A stretch of 64,000 bases of DNA from Gordonia bronchialis DSM 43247 (GTDB taxonomy: Bacteria > Actinomycetota > Actinomycetes > Mycobacteriales > Mycobacteriaceae): the NCBI RefSeq assembly GCF_000024785.1, contig NC_013441.1, positions 3,224,001-3,288,000 on the forward strand, read 5' to 3'. The position numbers were made by a program, and so were the translations under genes. Below the pieces are notes generated by a model, which saw only the letters and a list, made by a program, of their open reading frames with translations, ran no database searches and was not told the origin of the DNA. Numbering within the stretch: the stretch's first letter is position 1; each line of letters starts with the position of its first letter. Positions 37,053 through 45,841 of the stretch are shown piece by piece.

Positions 37053-38177
37053 TCACAGCAGCTGGCGCAGACGCGCGGCGATGTGCTGCCACTGCCAGTT
37101 GTCGACGACGAATTCCCTTCCCCGCCTGCCCATCTCGGCCGCGGCCGCGGGGTCGCGGATGATGGACAAGATCGCCAGCGCGACGGCATCGACGTCCGTC
37201 CCGTCCACCACGGTGCCGGTGACCGACTCGATCACCGTCTCCGGCGCGCCGCCGGACTGCCCGGCCACCACCGGCACCCCGGTGGCCGATGCCTCGAGGT
37301 AGACGATGCCCAGCCCCTCCACATCCAGCCCGCCACCGCGGGTGCGGGCCGGCATGGCGAAGACGTCGGCGATGTTATGGTAGGCCGGGAGTTCTTGTGC
37401 GGCAACGGTTCCGGTGAAGAAGACATGATCGGTCATGCCGGTCTCGCCGGCGATCCGGTGCAGCGTGTCGGCGTAGGGCCCGCCGCCGACGATGACCAGC
37501 GCCGCGTCGGGCACCTCCCGCCGGATCAGCGGGAGCGCACGGATCAGCATGTCCTGCCCCTTGCGCGGTACCAGCCGCGACAGACACAGAATGGTCGGCC
37601 GCTGCGCCAGTCCCAGACGGCGGCGGGTGTCGGCACGCAGCGCGGCGTCGGGGGCGAACCGCGTCACGTCCACCCCGGGCGGCAGATACTCCAGGGCCGC
37701 TTGCGCGCCGAAGGCCGACGCGAACCGGCCGCGGGTGTAGCGGCTGACGAAGGTGACGACGTCGACGTGCCGGCCGATGTACCCCAACACCTGACGTGCC
37801 ACCGGCAACATCGACCAGCCCACCTCGTGACCGTGGGTGCTCGCGATGACGCGCCCGGCCCCGGCCCGGCGCACCGCGGGAGCCAGCACCGCCAGCGGCG
37901 CCGCGGCCCCGAACCACACGGTCTCGATGTTCTCGGTCCGGATGATCTGCGCGGCACGGCGCGCGACGAACGGGGTCGGCAGCATCAGCGTCGTCGGATG
38001 CCGGTACACGCGATAGGGCACGGCTGCGTCGAACTCGATGTGACTGCGGCGGCGCCACCGCGGTGCGTAGACGACGATGTCTTCCGGCGGCAGCAGATCC
38101 ACCAGGTTCTGCAGGTACGACTGGATGCCGCCGGGCCGGGGCGGAAAGTCATTGGTGATCAGCAGTGTTCTACGCAT
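37053..38177 (-). CDS. pimB: Phosphatidylinositol mannoside mannosyltransferase PimB-like (GT4)
   Basis: Retaining GT-B enzyme equivalent to Rv2188c (PimB'), which transfers the second mannose from GDP-mannose to PIM1. The 374 aa align closely with the mycobacterial enzyme from memory: TNDFPPRPGGIQSYLQ acceptor loop, TVWFGAAAPLAVLAP, ASTHGHEVGWSMLPVAR, SRLVPRKGQDML and the EX7E motif (VEGLGIVYLEAS). The ATG at 38177 starts directly at the conserved sequence, whereas the 263-codon upstream frame extension is not supported. It is cytosolic and membrane-associated. The convergent fadD gene ends 28 bp away. Confidence 0.93.
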   Translation of the reverse strand: MRRTLLITNDFPPRPGGIQSYLQNLVDLLPPEDIVVYAPRWRRRSHIEFDAAVPYRVYRHPTTLMLPTPFVARRAAQIIRTENIETVWFGAAAPLAVLAPAVRRAGAGRVIASTHGHEVGWSMLPVARQVLGYIGRHVDVVTFVSRYTRGRFASAFGAQAALEYLPPGVDVTRFAPDAALRADTRRRLGLAQRPTILCLSRLVPRKGQDMLIRALPLIRREVPDAALVIVGGGPYADTLHRIAGETGMTDHVFFTGTVAAQELPAYHNIADVFAMPARTRGGGLDVEGLGIVYLEASATGVPVVAGQSGGAPETVIESVTGTVVDGTDVDAVALAILSIIRDPAAAAEMGRRGREFVVDNWQWQHIAARLRQLL

Positions 38178-38194
38178 GATGGGTCCGGCGCATC

Positions 38195-39616
38195 TTATCG
38201 GACCTGATCGACCAGCCAGCGCCGCCACTCGGTGACCAGCGCGTCGCGCCCGATGCCCAGAGTCGCTCGGATCGCGTCGTTCTGCCGTGCGGTGTCGGCG
38301 GTGCCGGCCACGCCGAGATAGAGCTGTCGCAGGCGCGGCTCGTCCCACTTCTGCGCGACGAAGGCCGCGAATGACCAGGCCGACTGGTAGGCCAGTTGTG
38401 AATCGGGCCCGGCGACCGCGAACTCGGCGTCCTCGGGCAGGCGACCGGGCGGGCCGTCCTCGATGATGCGGTCCGCGAGTTGTGGTGCGGCGTCGGCGAA
38501 TCGACGGTAGGTGCCCTTGCGTCCGACATACTCGGGTACGCCTTCGGTGATCCACATCGGGGCCCCGACCGCGGTGGATGTGCGCGCGGCGACGTGGGTC
38601 AGTTCGTGTCGCAGCACCACGCCGAGCGCGGGCTCCGGCAACGCGCGTGCCTGTGGGGTGAGGACGACCCGTACTCCGACGGCCGTCCGGTTGCGGGTGT
38701 CGATGCGGTCGAAGACGGTCGCCGCGGCCGCACCCGGCCCGGTGGCGCCGGACGCCAGCGCCTCGAACTCGGCCGGCCGACCGGTGGTCACCACCGCCGC
38801 CCGCTGCGGCCAGTCGCTCCCCCAGAACGCGGTGACGACCGCCACGGCACCCGGCAGCAGCCTCGGCAGATGTCCCACGGTGGCCGCGGTCCCCGGGTAG
38901 GACGCGATCACCGACACGCCGCCGGCCGTCGGCACATCGAGCGCTGCCAGGCCCGGCAATCCCCACAGCTGGATCTGGGGTTCCGGCCCGCCCGACATGG
39001 TGGCGTCACCGACGATCTTCCATCCATCGCCGTAGCGGGCGAGGACGAGCTGCGCGGAGGTGACGATCTCGGGTTCGGCGAGACCGGGTAGCGCCGCACC
39101 ACCGAGCGCGTGATGCAGTTCCACCGGGGCCACCCAGGAATCCGAACTGCCCTGGGCGTCGAGCTTCGCCTGCACGGCCGGGGCCACCAGCGCCTCGGCC
39201 TCCTCGGTGGGGGCCAGCGCAAACCGGAACGTCGCGGGCCGCAGCCCCGAACCGCGCCCGCGGCTATCGGCCGCACGCGCGCCGAAGTTGTCCGCGGCCA
39301 CCATCAGCCGATCGCGAAAAGCCGTCGGCGCACTGGCATCGAGCAGACCGGCCACCGCGGTCCGATCACCGCGCAACAGTGCCGCGCCGAGATCGTCGAG
39401 GACGACGGTGACCGCGGCCGCACGCTGTTCCTCGTACAGATTGGGCGCGGTGGAAACGGTCGTGGTCGTCGAACCCTGGTCGGCTGCGCTCGACGATGAC
39501 GCCGACGGATCGCCACCGGAACCGCATGCTGCCGACGCGAGGACCGCGCCGGTGATCGATATCGCGATCAGGACACGCACCACACGCGGCGTCGCGTCCG
39601 GGGTCCATCGCCGCAC
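38195..39616 (-). CDS. Lipoprotein zinc metallopeptidase-like protein
   Basis: A 473-aa predicted lipoprotein with a signal peptide and lipobox (ASAAC, Cys31), an N-terminal domain of unknown fold (about 60-230) and a C-terminal gluzincin-like peptidase region. The HELTH zinc motif is at 337-341 (HExxH), followed by WITEGVPEYVG, whose Glu359 or Glu362 could be the third ligand. This matches the peptidase MA-like pattern. A target is unknown. GTG at 39616 is the start. It sits 13 bp downstream of an NlpC/P60 hydrolase and 17 bp upstream of pimB, so it is probably co-transcribed with wall enzymes. Confidence 0.78.
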   Translation of the reverse strand: MRRWTPDATPRVVRVLIAISITGAVLASAACGSGGDPSASSSSAADQGSTTTTVSTAPNLYEEQRAAAVTVVLDDLGAALLRGDRTAVAGLLDASAPTAFRDRLMVAADNFGARAADSRGRGSGLRPATFRFALAPTEEAEALVAPAVQAKLDAQGSSDSWVAPVELHHALGGAALPGLAEPEIVTSAQLVLARYGDGWKIVGDATMSGGPEPQIQLWGLPGLAALDVPTAGGVSVIASYPGTAATVGHLPRLLPGAVAVVTAFWGSDWPQRAAVVTTGRPAEFEALASGATGPGAAAATVFDRIDTRNRTAVGVRVVLTPQARALPEPALGVVLRHELTHVAARTSTAVGAPMWITEGVPEYVGRKGTYRRFADAAPQLADRIIEDGPPGRLPEDAEFAVAGPDSQLAYQSAWSFAAFVAQKWDEPRLRQLYLGVAGTADTARQNDAIRATLGIGRDALVTEWRRWLVDQVR

Positions 39617-39629
39617 GTGGTGGCTGCGA

Positions 39630-40712
39630 TCAGTAGCGACGGGCCGCGTTGTACGGACCGGCCTCGTCGATCGGGACGACCTTGACCGGGACGCCGAAGG
39701 TGGACGCGTGGATCACGTATCCGTCGCCGACGTACATGCCGACGTGATGGGCATCGGGGTAGTAGATGATCAGATCACCGGGCTGCAGATCATTGCGGTC
39801 GACGGCCCGTCCGGACGCCATCTGGGCCTCGCTCGAGCGTGGCAGCGTCTTCCCGGCCTGCTTGTACGCCCAGACCATGAGACCGGAACAATCGAAGGAC
39901 GACGGTCCGGTGGCACCCCACACGTAGGGATCACCGATGCGGCTCAGGGCGGCCTGCACCGCGACCAGCGCGATGGAGGTGCCGCGCGGGACCAGCCGCG
40001 GATCGAAGGTGAACTTGGGACCCTGCAGCTCGGCGAGCTGCCGCCCGGTCATGGACCGGTAGACGGCCCGGATCTGAATCCCCTGCAACTGGAGGTTGGC
40101 CTGTTTGGTCTGCAGATCACCGCGGACCCGCTCGGCCGTGGACACGGCCTGCGACGCCGTGGCCGCGGCGGTCTCGGCGGTGGCCTTCGCCGACGCGATG
40201 CGCTTGCGCGCGGCCTTGAGGTCGGTGAGGTCCTTGGCGGCCTGCCGCTGGATCATGTCCAGGCCCGACATCTGATCCAGCAGTGACTGCGGCGAATCGC
40301 TGACCAGGACGGCATACAGGCCGGTGACCCGGGCGCCCCGATAGCTGGCGCGCACGATCTTGTCCACCCGGCCCTGGTAGAGGTCGAGCTGCGCCCGCGT
40401 CGCATCCAGCGAGCGCCGGGCGTCGGCGGCGGCGCGCCGCGAGGTCGCCACGATGCGGCGTTGCTTGTCGTATTCGATCTGCGCGTTGTGCATCGACTCC
40501 GCGGTCTTCTCCGCGTCGATGCCGAGTTGCTTGTAGCGGGTCAGCAACTGGTCGGCGGTCCGTGCCGGGATCGCTTGCGCCTCACCGGTTCCGCCGACGC
40601 CCAGCTGGACAGCGAGCAGAATCGCCAGCGCACCGGCCGCCAGAATCGCGGGTATCGAACGCGACGCCGGCACGCGTCGCTCCCCTCCCGGTCGGTTGTC
40701 CACGTTGTTCAT
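39630..40712 (-). CDS. NlpC/P60 peptidoglycan endopeptidase with coiled coil (RipC-like)
   Basis: Secreted D,L-endopeptidase of the NlpC/P60 family, in the Rv2190c (RipC) position. The 360 aa have a signal peptide (about 18-48), a long coiled coil (about 50-230) and a C-terminal catalytic domain with Cys in SSFDCSGLMVWAYKQAG (about residue 275) and His in DAHHVGMYVGDG; the third polar residue is likely in YVIHAST. Such hydrolases are often activated by FtsX, which would fit the coiled coil; this is inference. The ATG at 40712 has a close GAGGAG site. The 294-bp gap upstream holds the terminator of the next NlpC/P60 gene and little else. Confidence 0.9.
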   Translation of the reverse strand: MNNVDNRPGGERRVPASRSIPAILAAGALAILLAVQLGVGGTGEAQAIPARTADQLLTRYKQLGIDAEKTAESMHNAQIEYDKQRRIVATSRRAAADARRSLDATRAQLDLYQGRVDKIVRASYRGARVTGLYAVLVSDSPQSLLDQMSGLDMIQRQAAKDLTDLKAARKRIASAKATAETAAATASQAVSTAERVRGDLQTKQANLQLQGIQIRAVYRSMTGRQLAELQGPKFTFDPRLVPRGTSIALVAVQAALSRIGDPYVWGATGPSSFDCSGLMVWAYKQAGKTLPRSSEAQMASGRAVDRNDLQPGDLIIYYPDAHHVGMYVGDGYVIHASTFGVPVKVVPIDEAGPYNAARRY

Positions 40713-40935
40713 GTCTCCTCTGAAGCCTGCTGGCCGCCCGGAGCCCGGCGTCATCCCACCCGACCGGCGCCGCCTCATCGGCGGTCCTGCCTCATCGTGT
40801 GCGAAGAATCCCCCACTGCCGTGCACTCCCTCACCTGGCGTCCCAGCCTAGATCTGTCGGGCCGTCGGGATGACCGGTTTGGGCCATACCCGGGCGATCC
40901 GCTGTCCGGTGCGGGCGAACCCGCCGCCGGAATGA

Positions 40936-40978
40936 GGATCGGGCGGATCACGCGTGTGTGCGTGACCCGCCCGGATCC
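40936..40978 (-). terminator. Terminator hairpin after the second NlpC/P60 gene
   Basis: An interrupted inverted repeat pairs GGGCGG with CCGCCC and TCACGC with GCGTGA around a GTGTGT loop, with further partial pairing of GGATC/GATCC outside. It starts about 30 nt past the stop of the NlpC/P60 gene on the minus strand. Confidence 0.6.
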
Positions 40979-41006
40979 CAAGTCATCGTGTTGCCGGCAT
41001 CGTCGC

Positions 41007-41690
41007 TCAGTAGCGCCGCACGCCGACCAACGACCATTCCTTGACCGCGGCCTTCTTCACCGGCTGGCCATAGGTCGAGGAGTGGATGAACATGCCGTTG
41101 CCGACATAGATGCCTGCGTGACCGCCACCGTTGAAGATGAGGACGTCGCCGGGCTTGGCATCCTGGTAGGCCACCGCACGACCGCCGCCGAGCTGGCCGT
41201 AGCTGTCACGCGGGATGGTCTTGCCGGCCTGCTTGTAGGACCAGTAGATGAGGCCCGAGCAGTCGAAGGCGTTGGGCCCGGCCGAGCCGTAGGAGTACGG
41301 CGAGCCGATCTTGCTCTCGGCGGCGCGGACAGCCTTCTCACCGGTGGTCTGCTGCGGCTGACCGAACGGAGCGCCACCGTGGGGGCGCAGCTGCTGGGGG
41401 ATCTGGTCCGGGTTGATGCCGGGAACCGTGAACGTGCCGAGATTCGGGATCTCGACGGCAGCGCCCTGGTTCTTCTTCTTGACCGGCTGTGCCTTCTTGA
41501 CCGGGGCCTTGTGATCCTGTTGCCCGACACCCGGCACCTCGAAGGTGCCGACACCGGGCACGGTGATCGGCGCGGCGAGCGCGGGGCCGGCGGCTGCGGC
41601 GAGCGAACCGAGTGTGATCGATCCGGCGATCACGGCCCTCTTGGCGACCTTGCCTCCGCGAGTGGGCTGTTCCAAACGATGTTTGGCCAC
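41007..41690 (-). CDS. NlpC/P60 family hydrolase under riboswitch control
   Basis: Secreted cell wall peptidase of 227 aa. A signal peptide (about 15-40, cleavage near ALAAP) is followed by a short spacer with two related motifs, ITVPGVGTFEVPGVG and VEIPNLGTFTVPGI, separated by a Lys-rich stretch. The NlpC/P60 domain follows, with Cys in NAFDCSGLIYWSYKQAG (about 144), His in GGGHAGIYVGNG and a third residue in FIHSST. Its GTG at 41690 follows an AAGGAGA site. Unlike the preceding homologue it lacks a coiled coil. The leader carries a c-di-AMP riboswitch, so expression probably responds to turgor or wall signalling. Confidence 0.92.
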   Translation of the reverse strand: MAKHRLEQPTRGGKVAKRAVIAGSITLGSLAAAAGPALAAPITVPGVGTFEVPGVGQQDHKAPVKKAQPVKKKNQGAAVEIPNLGTFTVPGINPDQIPQQLRPHGGAPFGQPQQTTGEKAVRAAESKIGSPYSYGSAGPNAFDCSGLIYWSYKQAGKTIPRDSYGQLGGGRAVAYQDAKPGDVLIFNGGGHAGIYVGNGMFIHSSTYGQPVKKAAVKEWSLVGVRRY

Positions 41691-41717
41691 GAAGCGAGTT
41701 CTCCTTCAGTTCTCCCT

Positions 41718-41925
41718 CTACCGCCTACCGAGTTAGCTGTCGGGTTCGGGCCGGAAGAATGGCCCTACGCGCGTGTCATCGTGACGTGTCCATTGCCGAA
41801 CACACCCGACTCGATACGCGATTCACCCCGATTCGAACTCGTCCGATGAAACATCGAACCAGCCCGAAGATGGTGGTTCCCCGGTTCGCCCGCGAGGGCG
41901 ATTGAGCGGTGACCGCTTGCAGACC
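41718..41925 (-). ncRNA. c-di-AMP (ydaO/yuaA-type) riboswitch
   Basis: On the minus strand the leader contains, in order, the hallmark segments GCGAACCGGGGAACC (around 41890-41876), ATCGGGGTGAATCG (around 41832-41819), CGTAGGGCC (around 41770-41762) and a 3' block CCCGAACCCGACAGCTAACT (41751-41732) followed by CGGTAGGCGG, all characteristic of the ydaO family as I recall it. It ends about 30 nt before the NlpC/P60 GTG. In actinobacteria this class usually lowers hydrolase expression when c-di-AMP is high. The ends are approximate. It fills most of the 338-bp gap 41691-42028. Confidence 0.9.
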
Positions 41926-42028
41926 ACTTCTTGGTGAAGCGGGACGCTCCGCAAAGGTCTCGGAAAGGTTACGAAATCGGATGCGGGTCTGTCTACCAGG
42001 CCACGCACAGCCGAACTGGTTCGCTTTG

Positions 42029-42313
42029 CTAACCAGCCCTCAGGATGTGCGGACCGCGGTCCGAATCAGCCCTGTGAACTGCCGTTTTCCCTGATCTTGC
42101 AGATCGTGCAGCCGTACTGGAGGCCATTGCAGCCGAGACGAACACATCGATGGCCGCATCGAGTTCCGCATCCGGCGCAAGGGACCTCAGGCCCATCCCC
42201 GACGGACCCCTTTGACCCCCATCGTCCCAGCTCGGAGTACCCAACAGCACCGTCATCGCACAGTCGCCACACGCGACGGGACGGCCCGGGCAGCTAGCGC
42301 AGTCGACATACAT
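42029..42313 (-). CDS. Small Cys-rich conserved protein
   Basis: A 94-aa protein starting MYVDCASCPGRPVACGDCAM, with four cysteines as two CxxC pairs within the first 18 residues, suggesting a metal-binding knuckle. The following VLLG and an Asp/Glu/Ala-rich helix complete it. I recall a similar short actinobacterial family (CxxCxxRxxxCxDCxVTxLLG) of unknown function. ATG at 42313 has a GGAG site 6 nt away. It lies upstream of the riboswitch-controlled NlpC/P60 gene on the same strand and may share its transcription. The region 42314-42511 upstream shows only the promoter of the divergent nuclease gene. Confidence 0.72.
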   Translation of the reverse strand: MYVDCASCPGRPVACGDCAMTVLLGTPSWDDGGQRGPSGMGLRSLAPDAELDAAIDVFVSAAMASSTAARSARSGKTAVHRADSDRGPHILRAG

Positions 42314-42498
42314 CTGTGATCTCCATCTCACTTCTCCCGCACGGGATGTCGTCGGTCGGATTTCGCCTGGTGATCACGACGTCGACGCCGCTCTCACTCT
42401 GAGGTGGAGACTAGGGGCACCCACCGACAAAACCACCGCAGTCCCATCCGGCCCACCGGTCCCTCGTGTCACTACCGGCCGTTGTCATAGCGTCGAAC

Positions 42499-42504
42499 TA
42501 GTGT
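42499..42504 (+). promoter_or_regulatory. -10 box of the DEDDh nuclease gene
   Basis: TAGTGT ends 7 nt before the GTG start at 42512, consistent with a leaderless transcript. Confidence 0.5.
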
Positions 42505-42511
42505 TCGTCGC

Positions 42512-44299
42512 GTGCGGAAAACGTATCGGGAGGCCGGTGACGCCGGGCAACTCACCTTCGCCGATCTCGACGACGATGCCGCGGGTGGCGGCTTCGGCGA
42601 TCGCGCCCTGTTCGACACGACACTGGTCGTGGTCGACCTCGAGACCACCGGGTCGGATCCGGCCGGCGATCGCATCACCGAGATCGGTGCGGTGAAGATC
42701 CGTGGCGGAGAGGTGCTCGGCGAGTTTGCCACCCTGGTCGATCCGGAACGATCGATCCCGCCGCAGATCGTCACTCTCACCGGCATCACCCACGCCATGG
42801 TCAGCGCTGCCCCCCGTATCGAGGAGGTCCTGCCGGCCTTCATCGAGTTCGCCCGCGGATCGATCCTGGTGGCCCACAACGCTCGTTTCGACATGGGGTT
42901 CCTGCGCCGCAACGCGCAGCGGCTGCATCTGGACTTCCCGTTCCCGCTGAGCCTGTGCACCGTCACCATGGCCCGGCGCATCTTGCACCGCGAGGAGGCA
43001 CCCACCGTGCGACTGTCGGCGCTGGCCGACCTGTTCGACGTGTCGGTGCGGCCGACCCACCGGGCGCTCGACGACGCGCGCGCCACCGTCGAGGTGTTCC
43101 ACCATCTGCTCGAACGTGTCGGCAACCAGGGCGTGCACAGTATCCGCGACCTCACCGAGTACCTGCCGCGAACCGATCCGCAGTTGCGCGCCAAACGCCA
43201 TCTCGCCGACAAGATCCCGGCACGACCCGGCGTCTACCTGTTTCGCGGACCGTCCGATGAGGTCCTCTATGTCGGCACGGCCGTCGATCTGCGGCGCCGG
43301 GTGCGCTCCTACTTCACCGGGAGCGACCCGCGCCGGCGGATCGGCGAGATGGTCCGGCTCGCCCATCGGGTCGATCACGTCGAGTGCAGCCACGGGCTCG
43401 AGGCGGCCGTGCGCGAGCTGCGCCTGCTCGGCGCACACGCACCCGCCTACAACCGCAAGTCCAAGCAGCCGCACCGGGGCTGGTGGGTGGTCCTGACCGC
43501 CGAACGCTTTCCGCGGCTGAAGGTCAGCCGGTCCCCGAGCGCCGACACCATCGGTCCCGTCGGCAACCGGACCACGGCAGCCACCATCGCCGACGTCATC
43601 TCCGCGGCCGCCGGTCTGCGAACGTGCACCGGCCGGGCGGGCGCTGACGGTTACCACTGGTGCCGCCTACCCGAGCCGGGCGCAGCAACCGTCGGACTCT
43701 GCCATGCCTCGTCACGGCGACCGCAAACGCTGACCGACTATCTGCCCCGGGTGACCGCCGCGGCGGCCCTGATGTCCGGCGCCGACGACGCGCTACTGAC
43801 CGCCCTGGCCGACCGCGTCGTCGCCGCCTCCGCGGCCCAGATGTTCGAGACCGCCGCGCGCCACCGAGATCGGCTGGCGCTCACCATAGATGCCCTCGCG
43901 CGATGCCAGCGGCTGGCCGCGCTGTGCGCCGTGGCCCAACTGATCGTCGCCCGGCCCGACGGTGCCCGCGGCTGGGAGTTCGCGGTGATCCGTCACGGCC
44001 GACTGGCCGGTGCGGGGGTCGCCCGGCGCGGCGTGGCCCCGATGCCCGTCGTCGATGCGCTCGTCGCGTCGGCCGAGACGGTGATCGCCGGTGACGGCCC
44101 GCTCCTCGGTGCCGCCGCCGAGGAGGCTGCCCTGCTCTTCCGGTGGATCACCGAACCGGATGCGCGAATCGTCGCCTGCACCGAGGCCCTTGCCCTGCCC
44201 GCCCGATCCGCTCAGCGGTGGCAGTCCTGGTCGGCGACCGCCCATCGCGCCCGGGACTCCGCCCGACACGTCCCGGCTACACACCTACGCGCGAGCTGA
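42512..44299 (+). CDS. DEDDh exonuclease fused to a UvrC-like GIY-YIG domain
   Basis: Two-nuclease protein equivalent to Rv2191. Residues about 35-200 form a DnaQ-like DEDDh 3'-5' exonuclease, with DLETTGSD (DxE), HNARFDMGFL and the His-Asp motif HRALDDARATVEVF. Residues about 232-310 form a GIY-YIG endonuclease domain like the UvrC/Cho N-terminus (GVYLFRGPSDEVLYVGTAVDLRRRVRSYF in two parts: GVYLF and LYVGTA). The remaining 280 residues resemble the Cho-type tail. It probably acts in nucleotide excision or DNA end processing. Total 595 aa. A leaderless GTG start is supported by the -10 at 42499. Confidence 0.9.
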   Translation: MRKTYREAGDAGQLTFADLDDDAAGGGFGDRALFDTTLVVVDLETTGSDPAGDRITEIGAVKIRGGEVLGEFATLVDPERSIPPQIVTLTGITHAMVSAAPRIEEVLPAFIEFARGSILVAHNARFDMGFLRRNAQRLHLDFPFPLSLCTVTMARRILHREEAPTVRLSALADLFDVSVRPTHRALDDARATVEVFHHLLERVGNQGVHSIRDLTEYLPRTDPQLRAKRHLADKIPARPGVYLFRGPSDEVLYVGTAVDLRRRVRSYFTGSDPRRRIGEMVRLAHRVDHVECSHGLEAAVRELRLLGAHAPAYNRKSKQPHRGWWVVLTAERFPRLKVSRSPSADTIGPVGNRTTAATIADVISAAAGLRTCTGRAGADGYHWCRLPEPGAATVGLCHASSRRPQTLTDYLPRVTAAAALMSGADDALLTALADRVVAASAAQMFETAARHRDRLALTIDALARCQRLAALCAVAQLIVARPDGARGWEFAVIRHGRLAGAGVARRGVAPMPVVDALVASAETVIAGDGPLLGAAAEEAALLFRWITEPDARIVACTEALALPARSAQRWQSWSATAHRARDSARHVPATHLRAS

Positions 44300-44433
44300 T
44301 CAGCTCGTTCCCAGCACACATCCACTGCCGGTTGCGCCCGCCCCCCACAGCCGGTCAAGCCGCGACGGGCGAGCCCGTCGCGGGTCGAAACCCCGCACGC
44401 CGAACATGTCCGCACCCGCCGACGCACACCCAC

Positions 44434-44439
44434 TACGCT
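44434..44439 (+). promoter_or_regulatory. -10 box of the AsnC-domain gene
   Basis: TACGCT ends 7 nt before the ATG at 44447, consistent with a leaderless transcript. The rest of 44300-44446 shows nothing clear. Confidence 0.55.
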
Positions 44440-44446
44440 GAGGGCC

Positions 44447-44725
44447 ATGATCACCGCCATCGTGCTCATCCAGGCCGACATCCATCAGATCCCGGAGACC
44501 GCGCAGGCGGTCGCGGACATCCCGGGTGTCGCCGAGGTCTACTCGTGCGCAGGGGACGTCGACCTGATCGCGAAGATCCGGGTGCGGGATCACGAGCAGA
44601 TCGCCGAAGTCGTCACCGGCCGGATCAACCGGCTTCCCGGTGTGCGCCACAGCGCGACCCACATCGCTTTCCGCAGCTACTCCCGCTCGGATGTGGAGGG
44701 CGGGTTCTCCATCGGCGAGGAGTAG
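44447..44725 (+). CDS. Stand-alone Lrp/AsnC effector-binding (RAM) domain protein
   Basis: A 92-aa protein consisting only of the ligand-binding alpha/beta domain of Lrp/AsnC regulators: ITAIVLIQADIHQIPETAQ, GVAEVYSCAGDVDLIAKIR and the ending SATHIAFRSYS. The helix-turn-helix is missing from the start, so it does not bind DNA in the usual way; such proteins form ring oligomers and may sense amino acids. It ends 3 bp before the convergent trpD stop, a pairing I associate with several Mycobacteriales, which hints at a link to tryptophan metabolism. Start supported by the upstream -10. Confidence 0.87.
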   Translation: MITAIVLIQADIHQIPETAQAVADIPGVAEVYSCAGDVDLIAKIRVRDHEQIAEVVTGRINRLPGVRHSATHIAFRSYSRSDVEGGFSIGEE

Positions 44726-44728
44726 TCG

Positions 44729-45817
44729 TCAGGAGCGAGCGCCGGCCAGGTCGGTACTCAGACTCGCCCAGCGCTCCAGCAGCGCGCGCGCAGCGCCCGA
44801 GTCGATGGCGTCGGCCGCGCGTTGCCGTGCGGCCCGGAATGCCTCGGTGAGTTCCGACGAGGTCATCGGGGTCTCCTGTTCGAAGGCGACGATCGCGCCG
44901 GCCGCGTTCAGCAGTACCGCGTCGCGCACCGCGCCCGTCGCCCCGGCGAGCAAGTCACGGGCGATCGCCGCGTTGGCGACCGCGTCACCGCCCTGCAGAG
45001 CCGACAGTTCCACCCGCTCGATGCCCAGGTCCGCCGGGTCGAGGGACAGCCGGGTGACCCGGCCGCCGATCACCTGCCACACCGTCGACGTGGTGGTGGT
45101 GGTCAGTTCGTCGAGTCCGTCGTCACCGCGGACGATGAGTGCGCCGGCGTCGCGGTCGGCGAAGGCCTGCGCCAGGACCGGCGCGAGATCGTCGAAGGCA
45201 CAGCCGATCAGCCCGCGGGCCGGCCGGGCAGGGTTGGTGAGCGGGCCCAGCACGTTGAACACGGTCGGGATCCCGATCTGCTTGCGCGGCGGGCCGGTGA
45301 AGCGGAACGCCGGGTGAAAGACCGGGGCGAAGCAGAATCCGATGCCCAATTCGTCGACACACCGCGCGACACCCGCGGCATCCAGGGTGATCGCCACACC
45401 CAGCGCCTCCAGGACGTCGGCGCCCCCGCTCTTCGACGACGCGGCGCGGTTGCCGTGTTTCACGACCGGCACACCGGCAGCGGCGATGACGATGGAGGTC
45501 ATGGTGGAGATGTTGACGGTGTGCGACCGGTCACCTCCGGTCCCGACCACGTCGACCGCCGGGCGGGATACGTCCACGAGCGTCGCGTGCGAGAGCATGG
45601 CCGCGGCCAGACCGATCAGTTCCGACGGCGCGACGCCCTTCATCTTGACCCCGACACCGAAGGCCGCGATCTGCGCGCCGGTGGCACCGTCGGTCATGAT
45701 CTCGTTCATCGCCCAGGCGGCCTCCTCGGCCGTCAGGTCCTGTCGGTCGGTGACCTTGCCGAGGATCTGCGGCCAGGTGTACGTGGGTTGTGCGGGCGAT
45801 GTCTGGGCGCTGCTCAC
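44729..45817 (-). CDS. trpD: Anthranilate phosphoribosyltransferase TrpD
   Basis: Transfers the phosphoribosyl group of PRPP to anthranilate, the second step from chorismate to tryptophan. The 362 aa contain the PRPP loop [18 protein letters not shown], the [21 protein letters not shown] anthranilate/Mg motif, and [16 protein letters not shown] at 45817 is preferred; a TAAGCT -10 lies 8 nt upstream. It is not with other trp genes, as in mycobacteria (Rv2192c), and lies downstream of a gene of unknown function on the same strand. Full length. Confidence 0.95.
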   Translation of the reverse strand: MSSAQTSPAQPTYTWPQILGKVTDRQDLTAEEAAWAMNEIMTDGATGAQIAAFGVGVKMKGVAPSELIGLAAAMLSHATLVDVSRPAVDVVGTGGDRSHTVNISTMTSIVIAAAGVPVVKHGNRAASSKSGGADVLEALGVAITLDAAGVARCVDELGIGFCFAPVFHPAFRFTGPPRKQIGIPTVFNVLGPLTNPARPARGLIGCAFDDLAPVLAQAFADRDAGALIVRGDDGLDELTTTTTSTVWQVIGGRVTRLSLDPADLGIERVELSALQGGDAVANAAIARDLLAGATGAVRDAVLLNAAGAIVAFEQETPMTSSELTEAFRAARQRAADAIDSGAARALLERWASLSTDLAGARS

Positions 45818-45825
45818 AGACCCAG

Positions 45826-45831
45826 AGCTTA
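45826..45831 (-). promoter_or_regulatory. -10 box of trpD
   Basis: TAAGCT ends 8 nt before the trpD GTG at 45817, suggesting a leaderless transcript independent of the upstream gene. Confidence 0.4.
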
Positions 45832-45841
45832 CGGTGTTCCC

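Noticed and set aside
34988..37189. 733-aa minus-strand open frame opposite the FadD gene
   Set aside because: Purely a shadow of the acyl-CoA ligase; no recognisable domain.
40713..41006. Possible second riboswitch before the coiled-coil NlpC/P60 gene
   Set aside because: None of the ydaO hallmark segments found; only a terminator hairpin of the neighbouring gene.
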